Shown in pieces: positions 47,925 through 62,366 of a stretch of DNA of 64,000 nucleotides (position 1 is the first letter of the stretch; the number at the start of each line of letters is the position of its first letter). Under the pieces are notes generated by a model. It worked only from the letters and a program-made list of their open reading frames with translations. It was not told the origin of the DNA and searched no databases. The position numbers and the translations under genes are program-made. Origin of the DNA: Circinella minor (lineage: Eukaryota > Mucoromycota > Mucoromycetes > Mucorales > Lichtheimiaceae); assembly GCA_016758965.1 (NCBI GenBank), contig JAEPRB010000214.1, positions 1 to 64,000 of the forward strand, given 5' to 3'.

Positions 47925-49347
47925 AAATGGTAGCATTTTATTGCGGTACAAAAAATACGTACGATCGACATTATACGATTTTGCGGGACCATTATTTTAA
48001 TAGGTATGGATATCCGTTTACGATTAGGAGGAAAACGTATTGATCGAGTCGTTCGAGCTTTAATCAATAGCACCACGTTAAAAACAATTATTATCGATAC
48101 ACTCGAGATTCGCACCATTCCCCATGTATCATTTTAAAAACGTAATTCAAGCCTTATTGGATTGAAAGTTCGCGAGCTTCTTGAAACAAATAAAGCAAAT
48201 AAATGGTTTGAAAAATTAATCAGAACAAACTTTATCGGGATCCAACATGTTGATATACGACAACTAGTATGTTTTAATTAATTGATCCAGACGAAGGAAG
48301 AAAAAATATTATTATTATTTGGATGTATTTTGGGCGTAGCAGAAATTAAATGCGTTATTCTTTTAATACGTATTTTGCATTATTTTTTCTTTTCGGATCC
48401 AAAAAACAGAAAAAAAGTATACACCAATATTCCAAAGGAAAGTTTAATATTTACTTTAATACCCGAAGACGAAGAGTCAGGACTACCGATTATACAGCTT
48501 TAAGGAAATAAAGGACCACGGATTTGACAATAATATACTTACCTCATCGTCTTTACTCTTAAAAATATCTATACTGTTATTATCAATTATACATTGCCAT
48601 TGTTACCACTTGAAGAACAATAATAGTGTCTGTCTAGTTTATCTAATATCGTATGTACTACACTCAAAAGCAAGCTTGGTGTGATACTATGGAATGTCGC
48701 CCATCCGGTTCATTAAAACCTTCAATTTGTTTTTTTGGCAATATGAATAATTTCACTAATATCACTCCTATAACTACCACGTCAACAACAATTAGTAACA
48801 GGACCATTACTTTCGATTCTATTTTCTTTATCATTCACAACCCTTGACAAAAATAGCTTTAATGACTGCAAGATTGGTAAAGAAGAGAGGGGCAGGTAAT
48901 GACAAAATTCAAGTACAAAAGAACTTTATTGAAACAATATTGTTTCAAATATAAATTTTCTTGCATGAAAAAAAAAACAATGACCAATTGGTAAATTTTA
49001 GTACATAAAGGATATATCACAGCTTTCCAAGTACTTTTTGAGTTTTATTTTAGTATGTACAAAAAAAAAGTGTTGGGGAGAATTATAGTAAAAGAGGGAG
49101 AGAAGAGGAGAAGTTCAGGGTTAATTGTTATATATGATATATGTATGTCACGGATGGTAGGATAATACAAAGATAAATTGATTGAGCATTACTCAGCACC
49201 TTGGACACTGTAGATTCATAGAATTATATATTTAAAAAACAAGTCATCATTACATCACGTATTGTAAGCTTCTTTGTTTTATTTCTCTCCCTTTCTCTAT
49301 ATTATTACGTATTATTATTTCCATTTTTTCATGTCTTCTTACCTTTA
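47925..49347. other. Degenerate region without a supported gene
   Basis: 48004-48134 reads DIRLRLGGKRIDRVVRALIN before a stop, then KVRELLETNKANKWFEKLIR in another frame, so an old coding sequence was here. The family is not recognised. Confidence 0.4.
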
Positions 49348-50411
49348 GGGTGTATTTCACTTATAACCGCCAGGATTTTACCTGAAATTTAGAGAGCTTC
49401 AGAAATATGCAAACTAAATATTTTGACTTTTTAATCGATAACATATATTTTTATGCATATTTAAAACATTTATTATGGATTAGCTTCCCAAATAAAAAAA
49501 GTTGTGACGAAGTTGAAGGTTGTCAAAGTTGATCGGTGAAGCTCAATTTTAGCAGAGAGAGGAGAAAATTGAATGTATCACCGCAATGTTACACAAACTC
49601 TTCTAAGCAGAAACATATAAATCTACTGCACTGTGTAGGTTAGACTATCCATCTAATAAAGGTGAAATGATTAAATGGGACATATATATCCAATATACTG
49701 GAAATGTAAAGAAAAGAAAAAGGGGCATTATAATTGTAACAGCAGATAAGCATTATACTGCTATTTTAAAAGTGTATATAAACTAATTTTGAAGAAATCT
49801 AGTCTCTGGTTTAATCATCATCATGCTCTGGTCCTAGAAAGAAATGGAAAATGAACTGATATGCAGATACAAAGATAATAATAATTGTTGTGTAAAATAT
49901 CTACTACATAACCTTATAGCCTGATCTCTGCAAATAGAAATCAGCTCTTTATGAAACTACAACAGATGAAGATACAAGTCATATCTTTGAATTCTGTCAA
50001 AAATACTACTACAAATGCAACTGGATTAAAAGATACTGGAGCAGCAAAATAAACAGTACAAGTTAACAATAGTTATTTATTTCAAGCTTTCAGACAATAC
50101 TTGGCTGGTTTTTTTCTTAGACTTTCCGCTATCAATTAAGTCCAGCTGTAGTTCAATCCTTTTTTTATAGTGCGTAATTTTTTGAATTGCATATATACAA
50201 AGTATTTCAATCAATGAAGCAGTCAACTTGGTTAAAAAAATCTTTTCTAGGAAATATACTTCATATCGCTATATTAGCATCACTGATCATAGATTTTTTC
50301 CCTACTTTCGTTACATGATAAACATAATATTTACTATATATAGTAGCGGTGTTCTAAATAACAAAATTGAAACAATTTCTCGATTTTGGCGGTTATAAGT
50401 GAAATACACCC
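49348..50411. mobile_element. 1064-bp TA-flanked element with perfect 25-bp inverted ends
   Basis: Begins GGGTGTATTTCACTTATAAC followed by CGCCA and ends with its exact reverse complement. TA flanks both ends (49346-49347 and 50412-50413). There is no transposase frame inside. This is a non-autonomous Tc1/mariner-type element; the perfect ends argue for recent movement. Confidence 0.88.
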
Positions 50412-50430
50412 TAAAAGTTTTCAATATTTA

Positions 50431-51133
50431 ACACCACGGCTAAAATGAGTAATAAAAATGAATGGATTTCCATGGATCTGCATGATCATTAATGCCATGA
50501 ATCTCTATGAAACGTGTCACTTCATGGAGATTCATAGATCTATGCAGAATCATAGATATTCAGTCATATCCATTACCTATTTATATACAGATTCATGCAG
50601 ATTCGTGGATTTTCAGCACCTAGTTTTCGAATAATATATATTTTACTTTATGAACATATACATTATACTGTAGCTATAACATGGTTGAAACCAGTTCTAT
50701 TATACTATGATAGGCACTTTGAATAATAAAATTTTATTTTTGTGGGTCATTAACTATATGAGATAATGAGAAAAGTAGTAAAAGAAGTGCGTGGGAATAC
50801 TACTTCTCGTCAAACGATTATGGTTTCACGAAGTATAAGTATGCGATTTCATAGATTATCACTCATATTTACAAAGCATGCATTTTCATTCATAATCATA
50901 GATATCTTTTCATAGATATTTGTTCAATTTTATGCAGATTCATATATCACTCAGAGTCATACATTGTCACTCAGATTCATTAAGTTTTGTAATAGAGATT
51001 CATGGATTTATTTCCATGAAAATGAATGATTGTCTTTTTTCATGCATATTCATAGAGAAACATGATATTTCATAACCCATAATTCATATTCATAGAGAAT
51101 TAAGCAATTCCATGCATTTTTTAGCCGTGGTGT
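50431..51133. mobile_element. About 700-bp inverted-repeat element rich in subterminal repeats
   Basis: The ends ACACCACGGCTAAAA and TTTTTAGCCGTGGTGT are inverted repeats. Between them lie many degenerate copies, in both orientations, of motifs such as ATTCATAGAT, TGCAGATTCAT and TTCATGGA, spaced tens of bp apart. Dense subterminal repeats are typical of transposase binding sites in some DNA transposons. It starts only 18 bp after the preceding element. The target duplication is unclear. Confidence 0.7.
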
Positions 51134-51393
51134 AATTTGAAGTTACTACCCAACTTTATTCAACATACTTTAAAGTTCCTTAGACTACATAATCAACATT
51201 AATAAACAAGTTTCTTATTATTTTTATACCTTAATTTACGTACTAACAATACATACATTTTTGCTCATCCATTTGTGTTTCTAAACAAAATAGAGTACTT
51301 TGATATTAATAAAATAAATATTACTTTTCCAAAATATATCTTCTACAAGAAAAAAACTTTCTTCTCTCACTAATTACAAATATACCTGAACGG

Positions 51394-52095
51394 CTATCCA
51401 GCCCCCAACTTTTCTTCTTTTTCACCACTCAACACAGCAACACGAACACCACCAAATCGTTTTACCAATCTGGTAGCATCTGAAGAAGGTGCCAACTGGT
51501 CAAGATGCCACAAGAATTCGTTCGCCTAAACATCAAAAATCAGAATGAATCAAAATGCATATACAGTAGTCAATTATTATGGTAAATATACATACCTTCT
51601 CATTTCTCCATTGTGGTTGCCAAACGACAACACGCTTCCCAGCCTCTCCCTCATACTCATCATCTGTCTCTTCCTCAGACATATACCCTACTTGGAGCAG
51701 CGCTTCTGCTCCAGGGTAGCGCTCTTGCATTCGAGCCTGATGAAGGTGAAAAGCCTTCAATCTATGATCTCTTTTCTATAATATTTGTTAGATCATTGTC
51801 TCTTTTTTAATAACGTAATATTTATTTTCCTTACCGCATGACGACGAGTATTACGTCGATTGGACGTCTTCCGTTTCTCTGCACGCTCAGCCGATTGACG
51901 AGATTTCGTGCGTTGATTGTCAAAAAAAGAGTAGATCTTTTTTGACAATCGATCGCCTTGAATGGCATATTGTCCAAGGCCTTTAATATATGCCATCATT
52001 GCCGCTTTGGTTGCCCGATTGTGGACAGATCGGTATGCTTCATTCCACCGAAAACCTTCACCAGCCAAGGCTGTGTTGTGGTTACGAATGGCACC
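51394..52095 (-). CDS. Lineage-specific repeat-family domain, three intact exons
   Basis: Exons 52095-51835, 51775-51596 and 51525-51394 join in phase without stops to about 190 aa. Motifs: RNHNTALAGEGFRWNEAYRS, VHNRATKAAMMAYIKGLGQY, a basic helix ERAEKRKTSNRRNTRRHA, then LLQVGYMSEEETDDEYEGEA, QPQWRNEKANEFLWHLDQLA, and a stop. I recall this arrangement (NHNTAL.., a basic helix, an acidic MSxEE segment, WRxEK) as a high-copy family of unknown function in Mucorales genomes. There is no ATG before residue 37 of this block. The first exon is preceded by an acceptor whose only visible partner is the donor at the end of the broken kinase (52207), which joins in phase. Confidence 0.6.
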
Positions 52096-52207
52096 CTATT
52101 ACTTATTGAGGTTACTAATCGACTCTATTTTTTGTTGTAATTTTTTGCAACTAGTGACCAATGAAAATTATTATATATGGATTAGATAGAACAGATAAAT
52201 TATTTAC

Positions 52208-53533
52208 CAAAGCCTCTTTTACTGTTAAACGCTTTTTTGGATCAGTGTTCAATAATTCAGTAATAAGATTCTTGCCTATATTATAAATAATATTATATGT
52301 TATTCAACTTTATATATACATTAATACAAAAAATAAAACATCTTGTATAACTTCATCCGAAATGCTTGACCAACATTCATCATTGAACGAAGAAATATCA
52401 CTCTTGATAATTTGATTTTCTAATTCTTTTTCTTCAACAATAAAAACCAAATAAAAATTCAACTCTACCATCAAAGGGGGAGGACTTCCCGAGAGACAAT
52501 TATATAAGATCACTCCTAAGCTCCAAAGGTCACATTTTTCATAATATGTCCTTTTTTATCTGTAGCTAAAATTACTTCAGGTGCCACCATACAGATTGAA
52601 TAAAATTCAAGAGTATAATATAAATAAATTATATAGGTCATACCTACTATGTAGAGCATATTAAATCCAGATTCAACTTCATTCTCACTTACTATATAAT
52701 AGAGTTCCACAGCAACCTGTAAGAGAGTATCCACTTAATGGTTTTGGTTGCTAAACCAAAATCAATATTCTTAAGAATCAATACTATCAAAGTAGAAAAA
52801 AAAAGAATATATACAATGAGTCAAGTTAGTACTATAAAAAAAGTATAAGAAATGAGAATAATTTACCATCGTCTATCTTAAGGTCACAATGGACAATTTG
52901 TTGTGTATTATGTAAGAACTGGTATATATATAAATGTTAAGTATGAACAATATTTCTTCCCTTTGAACAGAATGTTCTCTTTGACTTGATAAGGTTGTAT
53001 ATACTTACATCAACAGCTGTAAAAAGATGAAACGTGTTTCTATATCGGTTAATCTTTCTCAACTCATAATAAAATCAAATAATTCACCATCTTTAATACT
53101 ATATAAAAATCCATTTTCTGAATTAGCTTCCATTGCATATAATATCACCATAGTAACACAAACAGTATATATTACTGCTACTACTTACAGTTCAAATACC
53201 AAAATGTAATGGCCTTTTTGGTTGAAAACTTTTTCGATTTGAATCGAACAAGGCTATAGTATAACATAAAGGCATATTTTTTATTCGTCAACTTATAATC
53301 CTATAAAACAAACACTTCTTCCGGAGCGCTCTTTTTACTTACATGAAAATTCAAAGACATTATGGTACAAATTTCTTGAATAATTGTCGCGGGTAATGAA
53401 GATCGTTTGGTGACATTGGCTTTATCGATACGTTTTACAGCATATTTTCGAAATGTTTTTTTTAAATAACCATATGAACTTCACCAAAACCATCTCCTAA
53501 TATTTTATCAACACGGTGCTGATTCTCAAAATC
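52208..53533 (-). pseudogene. Ser/Thr protein kinase, degenerate
   Basis: Kinase subdomains appear in order on the minus strand: Gly loop VDKILGDGFGEVHM, the Lys strand KYAVKRIDKAN, the hinge side GELFDFIMS-stop-ERLTDIETRFIFLQLL, the catalytic loop HNTQQIVHCDLKIDD (HRD Arg replaced by Cys), DFGLATKT, APEVILATDKKG, then YEKCDLWSLGVILYNCLSG in a shifted frame, DECWSSISDEV and KNLITELLNTDPKKRLTVKE. Lesions: a frameshift after GEVHM, a TGA in FIMS-ERL, a frameshift between KKGHI and YEKC, and another after SGSPP. It resembles CAMK-type kinases. The final kinase helix after VKEAL is replaced in frame by the adjacent lineage-specific domain. Confidence 0.75.
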
Positions 53534-53671
53534 CTACATAACATAAATATTAAAATATTTAAGCATAAGTAAAGTTGGACTCTAACCCATGCCATATAAT
53601 AATATATACTATTATACTTACAAGAACATTGTATTTGGTGGAAATAATAATACGGTATGCTATTATAAATA

Positions 53672-53956
53672 GAGAGTTTCGGGAGTTCGTATTTTCATGA
53701 AAATACGAAATCAACCCAAATATGGATGAAATGTAAAATGATTTTGCTGAGAAATTTTCCACCTAGTCTACCTGTATTCCCTGGTTCTCAAACGGTGCTA
53801 TGAAAACTATATTTCACATACTTTTTATTGGAACAGTGAAAGTTTTTGGCGTTATTCATACACCGTTGTTGGAATCGAAAATACGAAGTAGTTCCTGATC
53901 TGTTTTTCCTTTTACAGCTTCGTATTTTCACCAAAATACGATCTCCAGAAACTCTC
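53672..53956. mobile_element. 285-bp TA-flanked MITE with internal palindromes
   Basis: Starts GAGAGTTTCGGGAGTTCGTA and ends with the complement of GAGAGTTTCTGGAGATCGTA; TA flanks both ends (53670-53671 and 53957-53958). Near each end lies a CGTATTTT...AAAATACG palindrome. It sits just upstream of the broken kinase. Confidence 0.8.
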
Positions 53957-54520
53957 TAATATATACAATACGTATACATAATTAATTCAATTTCAACAGC
54001 TAGAGAGAGAGAGAGAGAGAAGAATTATCAGGTATTTTTTTTACGTACATTCACAATTGCCAAAGCGTATTATGTCAGAAGAAAGTAGGTGGACACGTTA
54101 AACTTGAGAAAAAAAAGGAGACCACAATAAGAAATATATAATTTTGATATCATAATAGTAAATGAAATAAGTATTTTTTTTTTTTTACTTCATGGCCTAA
54201 AGATATACTGTAATTTGTGGACTGTCGTCGTCTTCTTCATTAATTTCCTAATCGATAGTTTTATCTTATTAATACTGTAGGTATGTCATAACATCAAAAG
54301 AGTAAAATCGATATATAATATATAAATAAGATTTAGAAGTTACCATATAAACCAGACATTGATATTCGTCAATTTCTTTATTTAAGCAACTAAAATAAAT
54401 ATATTTCACTTAAGATTAATAAATAAAGTATATCATAAAGCTCGTCAAAAATCACTCTGATTATCAGAAAAAAAAATGAGTACGTGAAAGCTGTTTTTGG
54501 TAAGATGTTTTGAGGTAAAT

Positions 54521-54875
54521 GTCAACATTATTATCTTGATTTTGATTTTATTTTATTTTCTAAAAAGAAAAAAAGTTATGGAATGTAAGAAAAATGTAAC
54601 TGAATTTTGAATCAATAACAGAACAGGAATTTTAGATAATACCAAAGTTAATATAAGTTCACGTACAATATATCATATATAACAAAGATGTGTGATAAAG
54701 TCTTATGAGAAAAAAAAGGAGACCAAATAAAATAAAAAAGATACATAGAGAATCCAATTATAGCAGGACACTCGTTATGACAGAAACTACAAAGTTGTCT
54801 TTGGTGCTCGCATTGCTATCCAGTGCTGCCTTTTATGTTTAAATTTATCAAATTATAGATGACTTTAAACATGTT
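54521..54875 (-). repeat. Dispersed repeat, right copy (inverted relative to 34535-34873)
   Basis: The reverse complement of this block matches 34535-34873, with small indels. The two copies are about 20 kb apart in opposite orientation and bracket the element-rich segment. Confidence 0.8.
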
Positions 54876-56985
54876 CTAATACTTGATAATATGTTATAAG
54901 GACTTCATAATAATAAGATTATATATGTATTAAAGTTGATACGTACAATCTTATATATTTATTTGGATACTATGATAATAATGAATATATTTTACTAGGA
55001 ATCTCTTCAATATTTAAAAAATAATGATTCTTTGAATGACTTCTACCATAGCTACTGTCCTCTGCCCATCAATCTTACTTATCATCGTTTCTTAACATTC
55101 AGCTATTACAGTTGTTGATGCTTGTTGACGTGGAGGCATTGTTACAAAGTCTTTTGCTGTTTCTTAAAACTATAAATGAAAAAAAAAATAAAAATAAAAA
55201 AATAACACTATCGTTTTGCTTTGCTTGGTGTAAGGCGGGATTAAACGTACTATTAGTTGTAAGCATGTGATTAAAAAAAGTTATCTATCTGTATGGTTGA
55301 ATGTTCGTTTGAGAAATGAGAACGATATTCCTGTAAAAGGACAGCAACCAAAAATCGTGCCATCCTGCAGTCGTGCCTTGTATACTTTATTGAATTTTCT
55401 GGTAGAGAGCAAAAAGGAAAGAAACGTCTAAATTTCTTCGTTATTCATAATACTTCTTTGAGAAAAATGAATTTTGTTGTCAATGATATTTGCAATAATG
55501 CCTGCACCAATCAAAGATATAATTCCAGTGGTGATATCACCAAATAGTGTGAATAGTGATGCTGAGGATGGTGTGGACTACACTCTTTCGCATAAATATA
55601 TTGTACATTTCTCTTCTTGTACAATTAAATTTGTTTCAGTCAGGTGATCTACTGTATGATAGCAGCAGTGTTGTCGCATTGAATTTTATGAACCACTTAA
55701 CAGATGTTCTATTTATACCACTCTGCTTTCAATAGACCAAAAAAAAAATTGTATATTTGTGTGTAAATATTGAATAAATATTGCTACATACGACCTTACA
55801 TCAGATATAATTGACAACTGTTTCGTGCTGAGTGTTGATCAACTGCACTTGATTCAGGTGTCTGAATGTTAATTATATCATCATTGACATAGTTTTTATA
55901 ATCAATGTCATCCCAGCTGTTATCTAGTTCCTCATCATCCATATATTCGTTATCTGATATTTTACTATCAAGGAATGTTATTGTCTTCTATATTTTTCTA
56001 TGTGTAATCTTCGCGGTTGTTGATGTTGTGTTGTTGTATAGCATTGTTGTTGTTGACCGATTCGGGTAGCACCTAATATGCTTCTATTTTAGCTGCAGTA
56101 GTATATCCTCATAGATATTAAATAGGTATGAAGTGAACACGACATAAAGAAAAAAAGAGCTTTTTGAATATGTGTAAAATTTCATGATGCTGTGTTCCTT
56201 TTATTCCAAGATGGATATCATTTCCTAATGAGCTAAAATTAACTATAATATACTTGTGCCAACCAGCCTAGACATTTCATCTTCCTATTGTGCAATAGTC
56301 TATCGAAATATTTTGCTATTTTACATTGTATATGCAAGCACAATAAATTGGACAGAAAAAGTTGATTCTGTGGTTTTCTTTAATTAATTTGTCCAATATT
56401 GTAAAAGATGGATGCAATAACTTGGAACTAATTCTTCTTTGGCAATATTTAGCGGGCCGGTCTCTTTCAAATTTTCGAGCTGTGATAACGATGTGGAGCA
56501 ATGTACTTTTATTAATGAAGTTGATCATATTTTTATTAACTAAGTATATCTTTTATCCTTTGTATGTAAATACGGATAATATTTCAATTACTTTCGTGAG
56601 ATTTTTAATGCATTAGACTTTGAAATAATATATTTGGAAACCTTCACAATGTAATCATATACACATGATATTCACAATTGAAAATAATACAACACGAAAT
56701 TTTTGTTTTTGCATAAAAAAAATTGTAGCTTTAACAAAGATTAATCAATAGTATCTTGATTATATCCAACAACAACAAAAACAAGTTTTAAATTATGAAA
56801 ATGTTTACAATGCATTTTTATTTCTTCTTTTTTGAAAAAATCTATACATGAGATAAAGAAGAATATAAGAGGAAGAAAAAAAGTATGGGAAATCGTTAAA
56901 TATAAGGGATGATTGGTTGTTTTCGTTATTGTAGTGTTGTGAAAAAAAAGGATGGAAGATACAAGGACTTTTTCATAAAAGATAT
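54876..56985. other. Degenerate region upstream of the IDH gene's 3' end
   Basis: On the minus strand about 55990-55797 reads without stops as SDNEYMDDEELDNSWDDIDY and onwards, and about 55150 reads MPPRQQASTTVIAEC. These look like relic coding fragments, perhaps of a transposase. No complete gene is supported. Confidence 0.4.
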
Positions 56986-59054
<2,069 letters not shown>

Positions 59055-60599
59055 GACTTTATGACAAGGGTTGCACCTTTTTAAAAAACAGAAAAAAGTT
59101 AGGAAGTGACGGGAAGAAGTTGAAAATCTTTTCTCGTGAAAATTAAAGGTCTCCCGGTTTTGGTCGGGATGCGCGTCTTAAACTTTTAGCCACTAAGAAG
59201 CCAGTCCTTCTTTCTCGTTCTTTTTTATTATGAGTGTTTCTGTTTTTTTATATATATTTTTTATTAAAGAAACTTATTTTACTAACACTAATGGCTATAT
59301 ATTAATTTTTTTAATAATATCATTTCTATAGCAATTTGTTTCCATGGTTATGATGGTTACTAGTCAATTATATCTTTGAAACATTTGTCTTATTTAAACT
59401 TCAGAAACCCTTTCATTATTAGGGCATAGTAAAAGAACATATGTGTTATGTTTTGGAGAACAAATAGGGCATGGGTTACCAAAAAAAGGTAGATCAGAAA
59501 ACCCCGTCACAATAAACAAATATGGTTGGCTATGGGAACATTAAGCATTGATTCCAAACAAAAAAAACATAACAATGGTTATGGACAGAATGGGAAAGTA
59601 AAAGTAGTAAATGCATATTCTCGAAGATTGTCCCATCCAACGAAAAAAGACTTTGATTGTACATCGATATGTTAAACTTTCGGATATTACCGCCGTTCAC
59701 GTAAAGTATAAATGGATCTCGGGTGATCAGGGAAAGAGCATAAAATATCATCGGATCAGTTTACCCCGCAAAACTTTACTTTTATTTAAATAAGAGAAAG
59801 AAAGAAAAAACGTTAAAGACGTCAAAATCCGCTTTGATCCGTTTCTCTTCTTTAATTACTTGTACCCCACACAATTATATAGGCATATCACTGGAAAATA
59901 TCGATCGTAACATCTTACAGAAATGCTAGCAATTTTTTCAACACGAAGAAAACATTTTTTTTAAAAAAATAAAAATAATTGCAACAGAATAAAATGAATT
60001 ACACAGCATACTATATTTTCAGTCTCTTCGAAAATAATGATGTAATTTCCAACAGAATAGAACATTGAGTTATATAAAGTTAAGCTCGGATCAACTACGT
60101 AATCGCAACAAGTAGTACGGTTCATAGTGAGATCCCCGGATCATGCCGAGATAAGGATCAAAGTCTTTCCCCGCACTACTTTCGACTCTCAGACGGATAG
60201 TACCGCTTTTTCATCCGGATCTTAAAACATCATCAAAACTGTAAACAGTAAAAAATGTTACCAAATTATTTGCCTGGATTTTAGTGCTAAAATATTTCCA
60301 TTTAGGTTTTTATGTCCTTGTTCACGGTTTTATTATATCAACATCAACTTTACTGAAAGGCTATTCATAAAAAAAAAGTATCACAACAGACACTGCTACA
60401 CCCCTTTTTTTAAGACAACCGTCAAAAAATTGAATGTGCATGATTGAGTCATATAATAAAACAATAATTTTTCGTTACTCGTTTAACTGCTTCAGTTATT
60501 CTTGGAGTTAGTTAATCATTTTCGCTCAACCTATTTCACCAAACACCTAGCATTATAGCAATGAGGCTTGAGAATCACGATACTAATCAGATGCTTAGT
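59055..60599. other. Intergenic, no gene recognised
   Basis: Upstream region of the IDH gene, followed by AT-rich DNA with short relic frames (for example 59611-59790). Nothing supported. Confidence 0.45.
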
Positions 60600-60860
60600 T
60601 TATTTCGTATAACTAGTTTGGATCAGAACTCTTCATCGGCCCTCGGCTTGAGAAAAAAGGACAATGGGTTAAGTATAAGCATTTACATCCACGTTGCTCT
60701 ATAAGTTCAATGATCAATTTGATTTGTATGAATTGATGCGTTATCCATCACCACATAACCTTCCTATATATCATTTATCAAGAATATTTATTCCCATGTT
60801 GAGAAACTCGATAAAGTGGTTTATTCGTGCTCCAATTCGAGTATTCAGTACTGTAGTGTC
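60600..60860 (-). pseudogene. Tc1/mariner-type DDE transposase remnant
   Basis: On the minus strand, in two frames, the DNA reads FIEFLNMGINILDK, then GYVVMDNASIHTNQID, then, after a frameshift, ELIEQRGCKCLYLTHCPFFS. This is the region around the second catalytic Asp (xVMDNASIH) and the following RGxKxLYLPPYSPxLNP block of Tc1/IS630-type transposases; the final conserved stretch is degenerate. It is the only transposase seen that could in principle relate to the TA-flanked MITEs of this window. Confidence 0.7.
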
Positions 60861-62366
60861 ATAGCTTTTCACTGGTTTTATTTGGCTCCGGATTTTCAGT
60901 GCTTGTTGTACGTAGCTGTTGTTGCTATCTTTTCAGTAGGGTTGTTTAACTAGTGGGATACTTTATCGAAGCAATTTCATGACCAAGATCTCGTGAAAAT
61001 TAGTACGTAAAAAGAACAGTTTTTTAAAGAAAACAAAACACAATCAAAACAAAACAAAATGTTATGTAAAAACATCAAAAACATGTCAAACCGCGTACTT
61101 TCAAAGAGTAGTCGTACCCCATTTATTTTTTGTCATACTTAAAAGTGTGTCGCATGAAAACGTTTTAATTAAGCAGCCATTGGTATCGGTGTTTAATTTG
61201 ATTGAGTACAGCTACAGTCGTTTCCCCGAGACCTCCTTATTACACTTATTCCCTGTCAATTATGAAGATCTTTGGAGCATGAACTTATAATTTTAGCTTA
61301 CTAATTGACTCTTTTTTTTTTTTTTTACTTTCCCTTCTTTTTACTGCTCAATATGACTTAGAATGAAAAAACAAATTGACTCATATTCGTCTCTTTTTTA
61401 CAAGATCGCCTGACTTTGAGGAACGACAGCTCATTATTTCTGTTTTATTTTTACTTGAAAAACAAAATGGATCATTCAAAATGACAACGAAGAAATTGAT
61501 TTAACCGTAAAATATTGAGCGAATTTCGTACACAGTCAATAAAAGAAAATATAAAACGGCATAAATCAATAACTCTAATACGCGCGCTGTACTAGCTTTG
61601 TTTTTATTTTATTATACTATTGTTGAAGCTGACTGAATTAATTTTTGGTATTATGTTGCTTAAGAGAAAGTGTTGTAAATTAGCAATCAGTGCTTTAACT
61701 TTACAGCCTAGTTTTTACAGAAAAGTGGTGCAGTAGTGAACTGTGAAGTTAAAATCATGGACATAAAGCTGTAAAGTTACAGCCGGTGTAAAATAAGGTA
61801 CAGCCCAAAAAAAAAATTGCACATATTTATTTAAAACCGATGATCCATTTGGTCCATATTCTTCTAGCGAGGAATTGAAATTTTTTTCTAATTGAAAGCA
61901 ACGTCAGGAACATTTACCAAGTTGTACCAATATTTGGGCCAGACATATGTTGCAGGTAACTATCAGGTTTTTACTCTTTAATTTTTGATAACCTTTTTAC
62001 TCAAAGTATTTATGTGGATCAGTTTTACGTAGATTGTGGAAGACGAAACCAATCATGCGATCATTCATTCATTTTTTTTATGCTTGTCCTATATAAAAAT
62101 AATAAAAATGGACACAAAATCACTGTGGCCCCACATAACGCAAATGTTTTATATTTTAAAATAGTTTTAAGTAGATCACAAGAAAACAAAGCATATAGAA
62201 CTTTTTTATTTTTTATACAAAAAGAAGGAGGAAAAGTAAAAGTGAGTTTACAAACGGTATGAAAATAATAATAATATTATAGTTATGAGTAAAAAAAAAA
62301 TAAATAAACATTTTTTTTTTCTTTCTCTTTTATCAAAAACTTTACATTTTTTTTAAAAAATTTTGT
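60861..62366. other. Intergenic, no gene recognised
   Basis: AT-rich DNA. A frame at 62014-62262 has no known domain. The last 100 bases are the 3' flank of LYS9. Confidence 0.45.
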
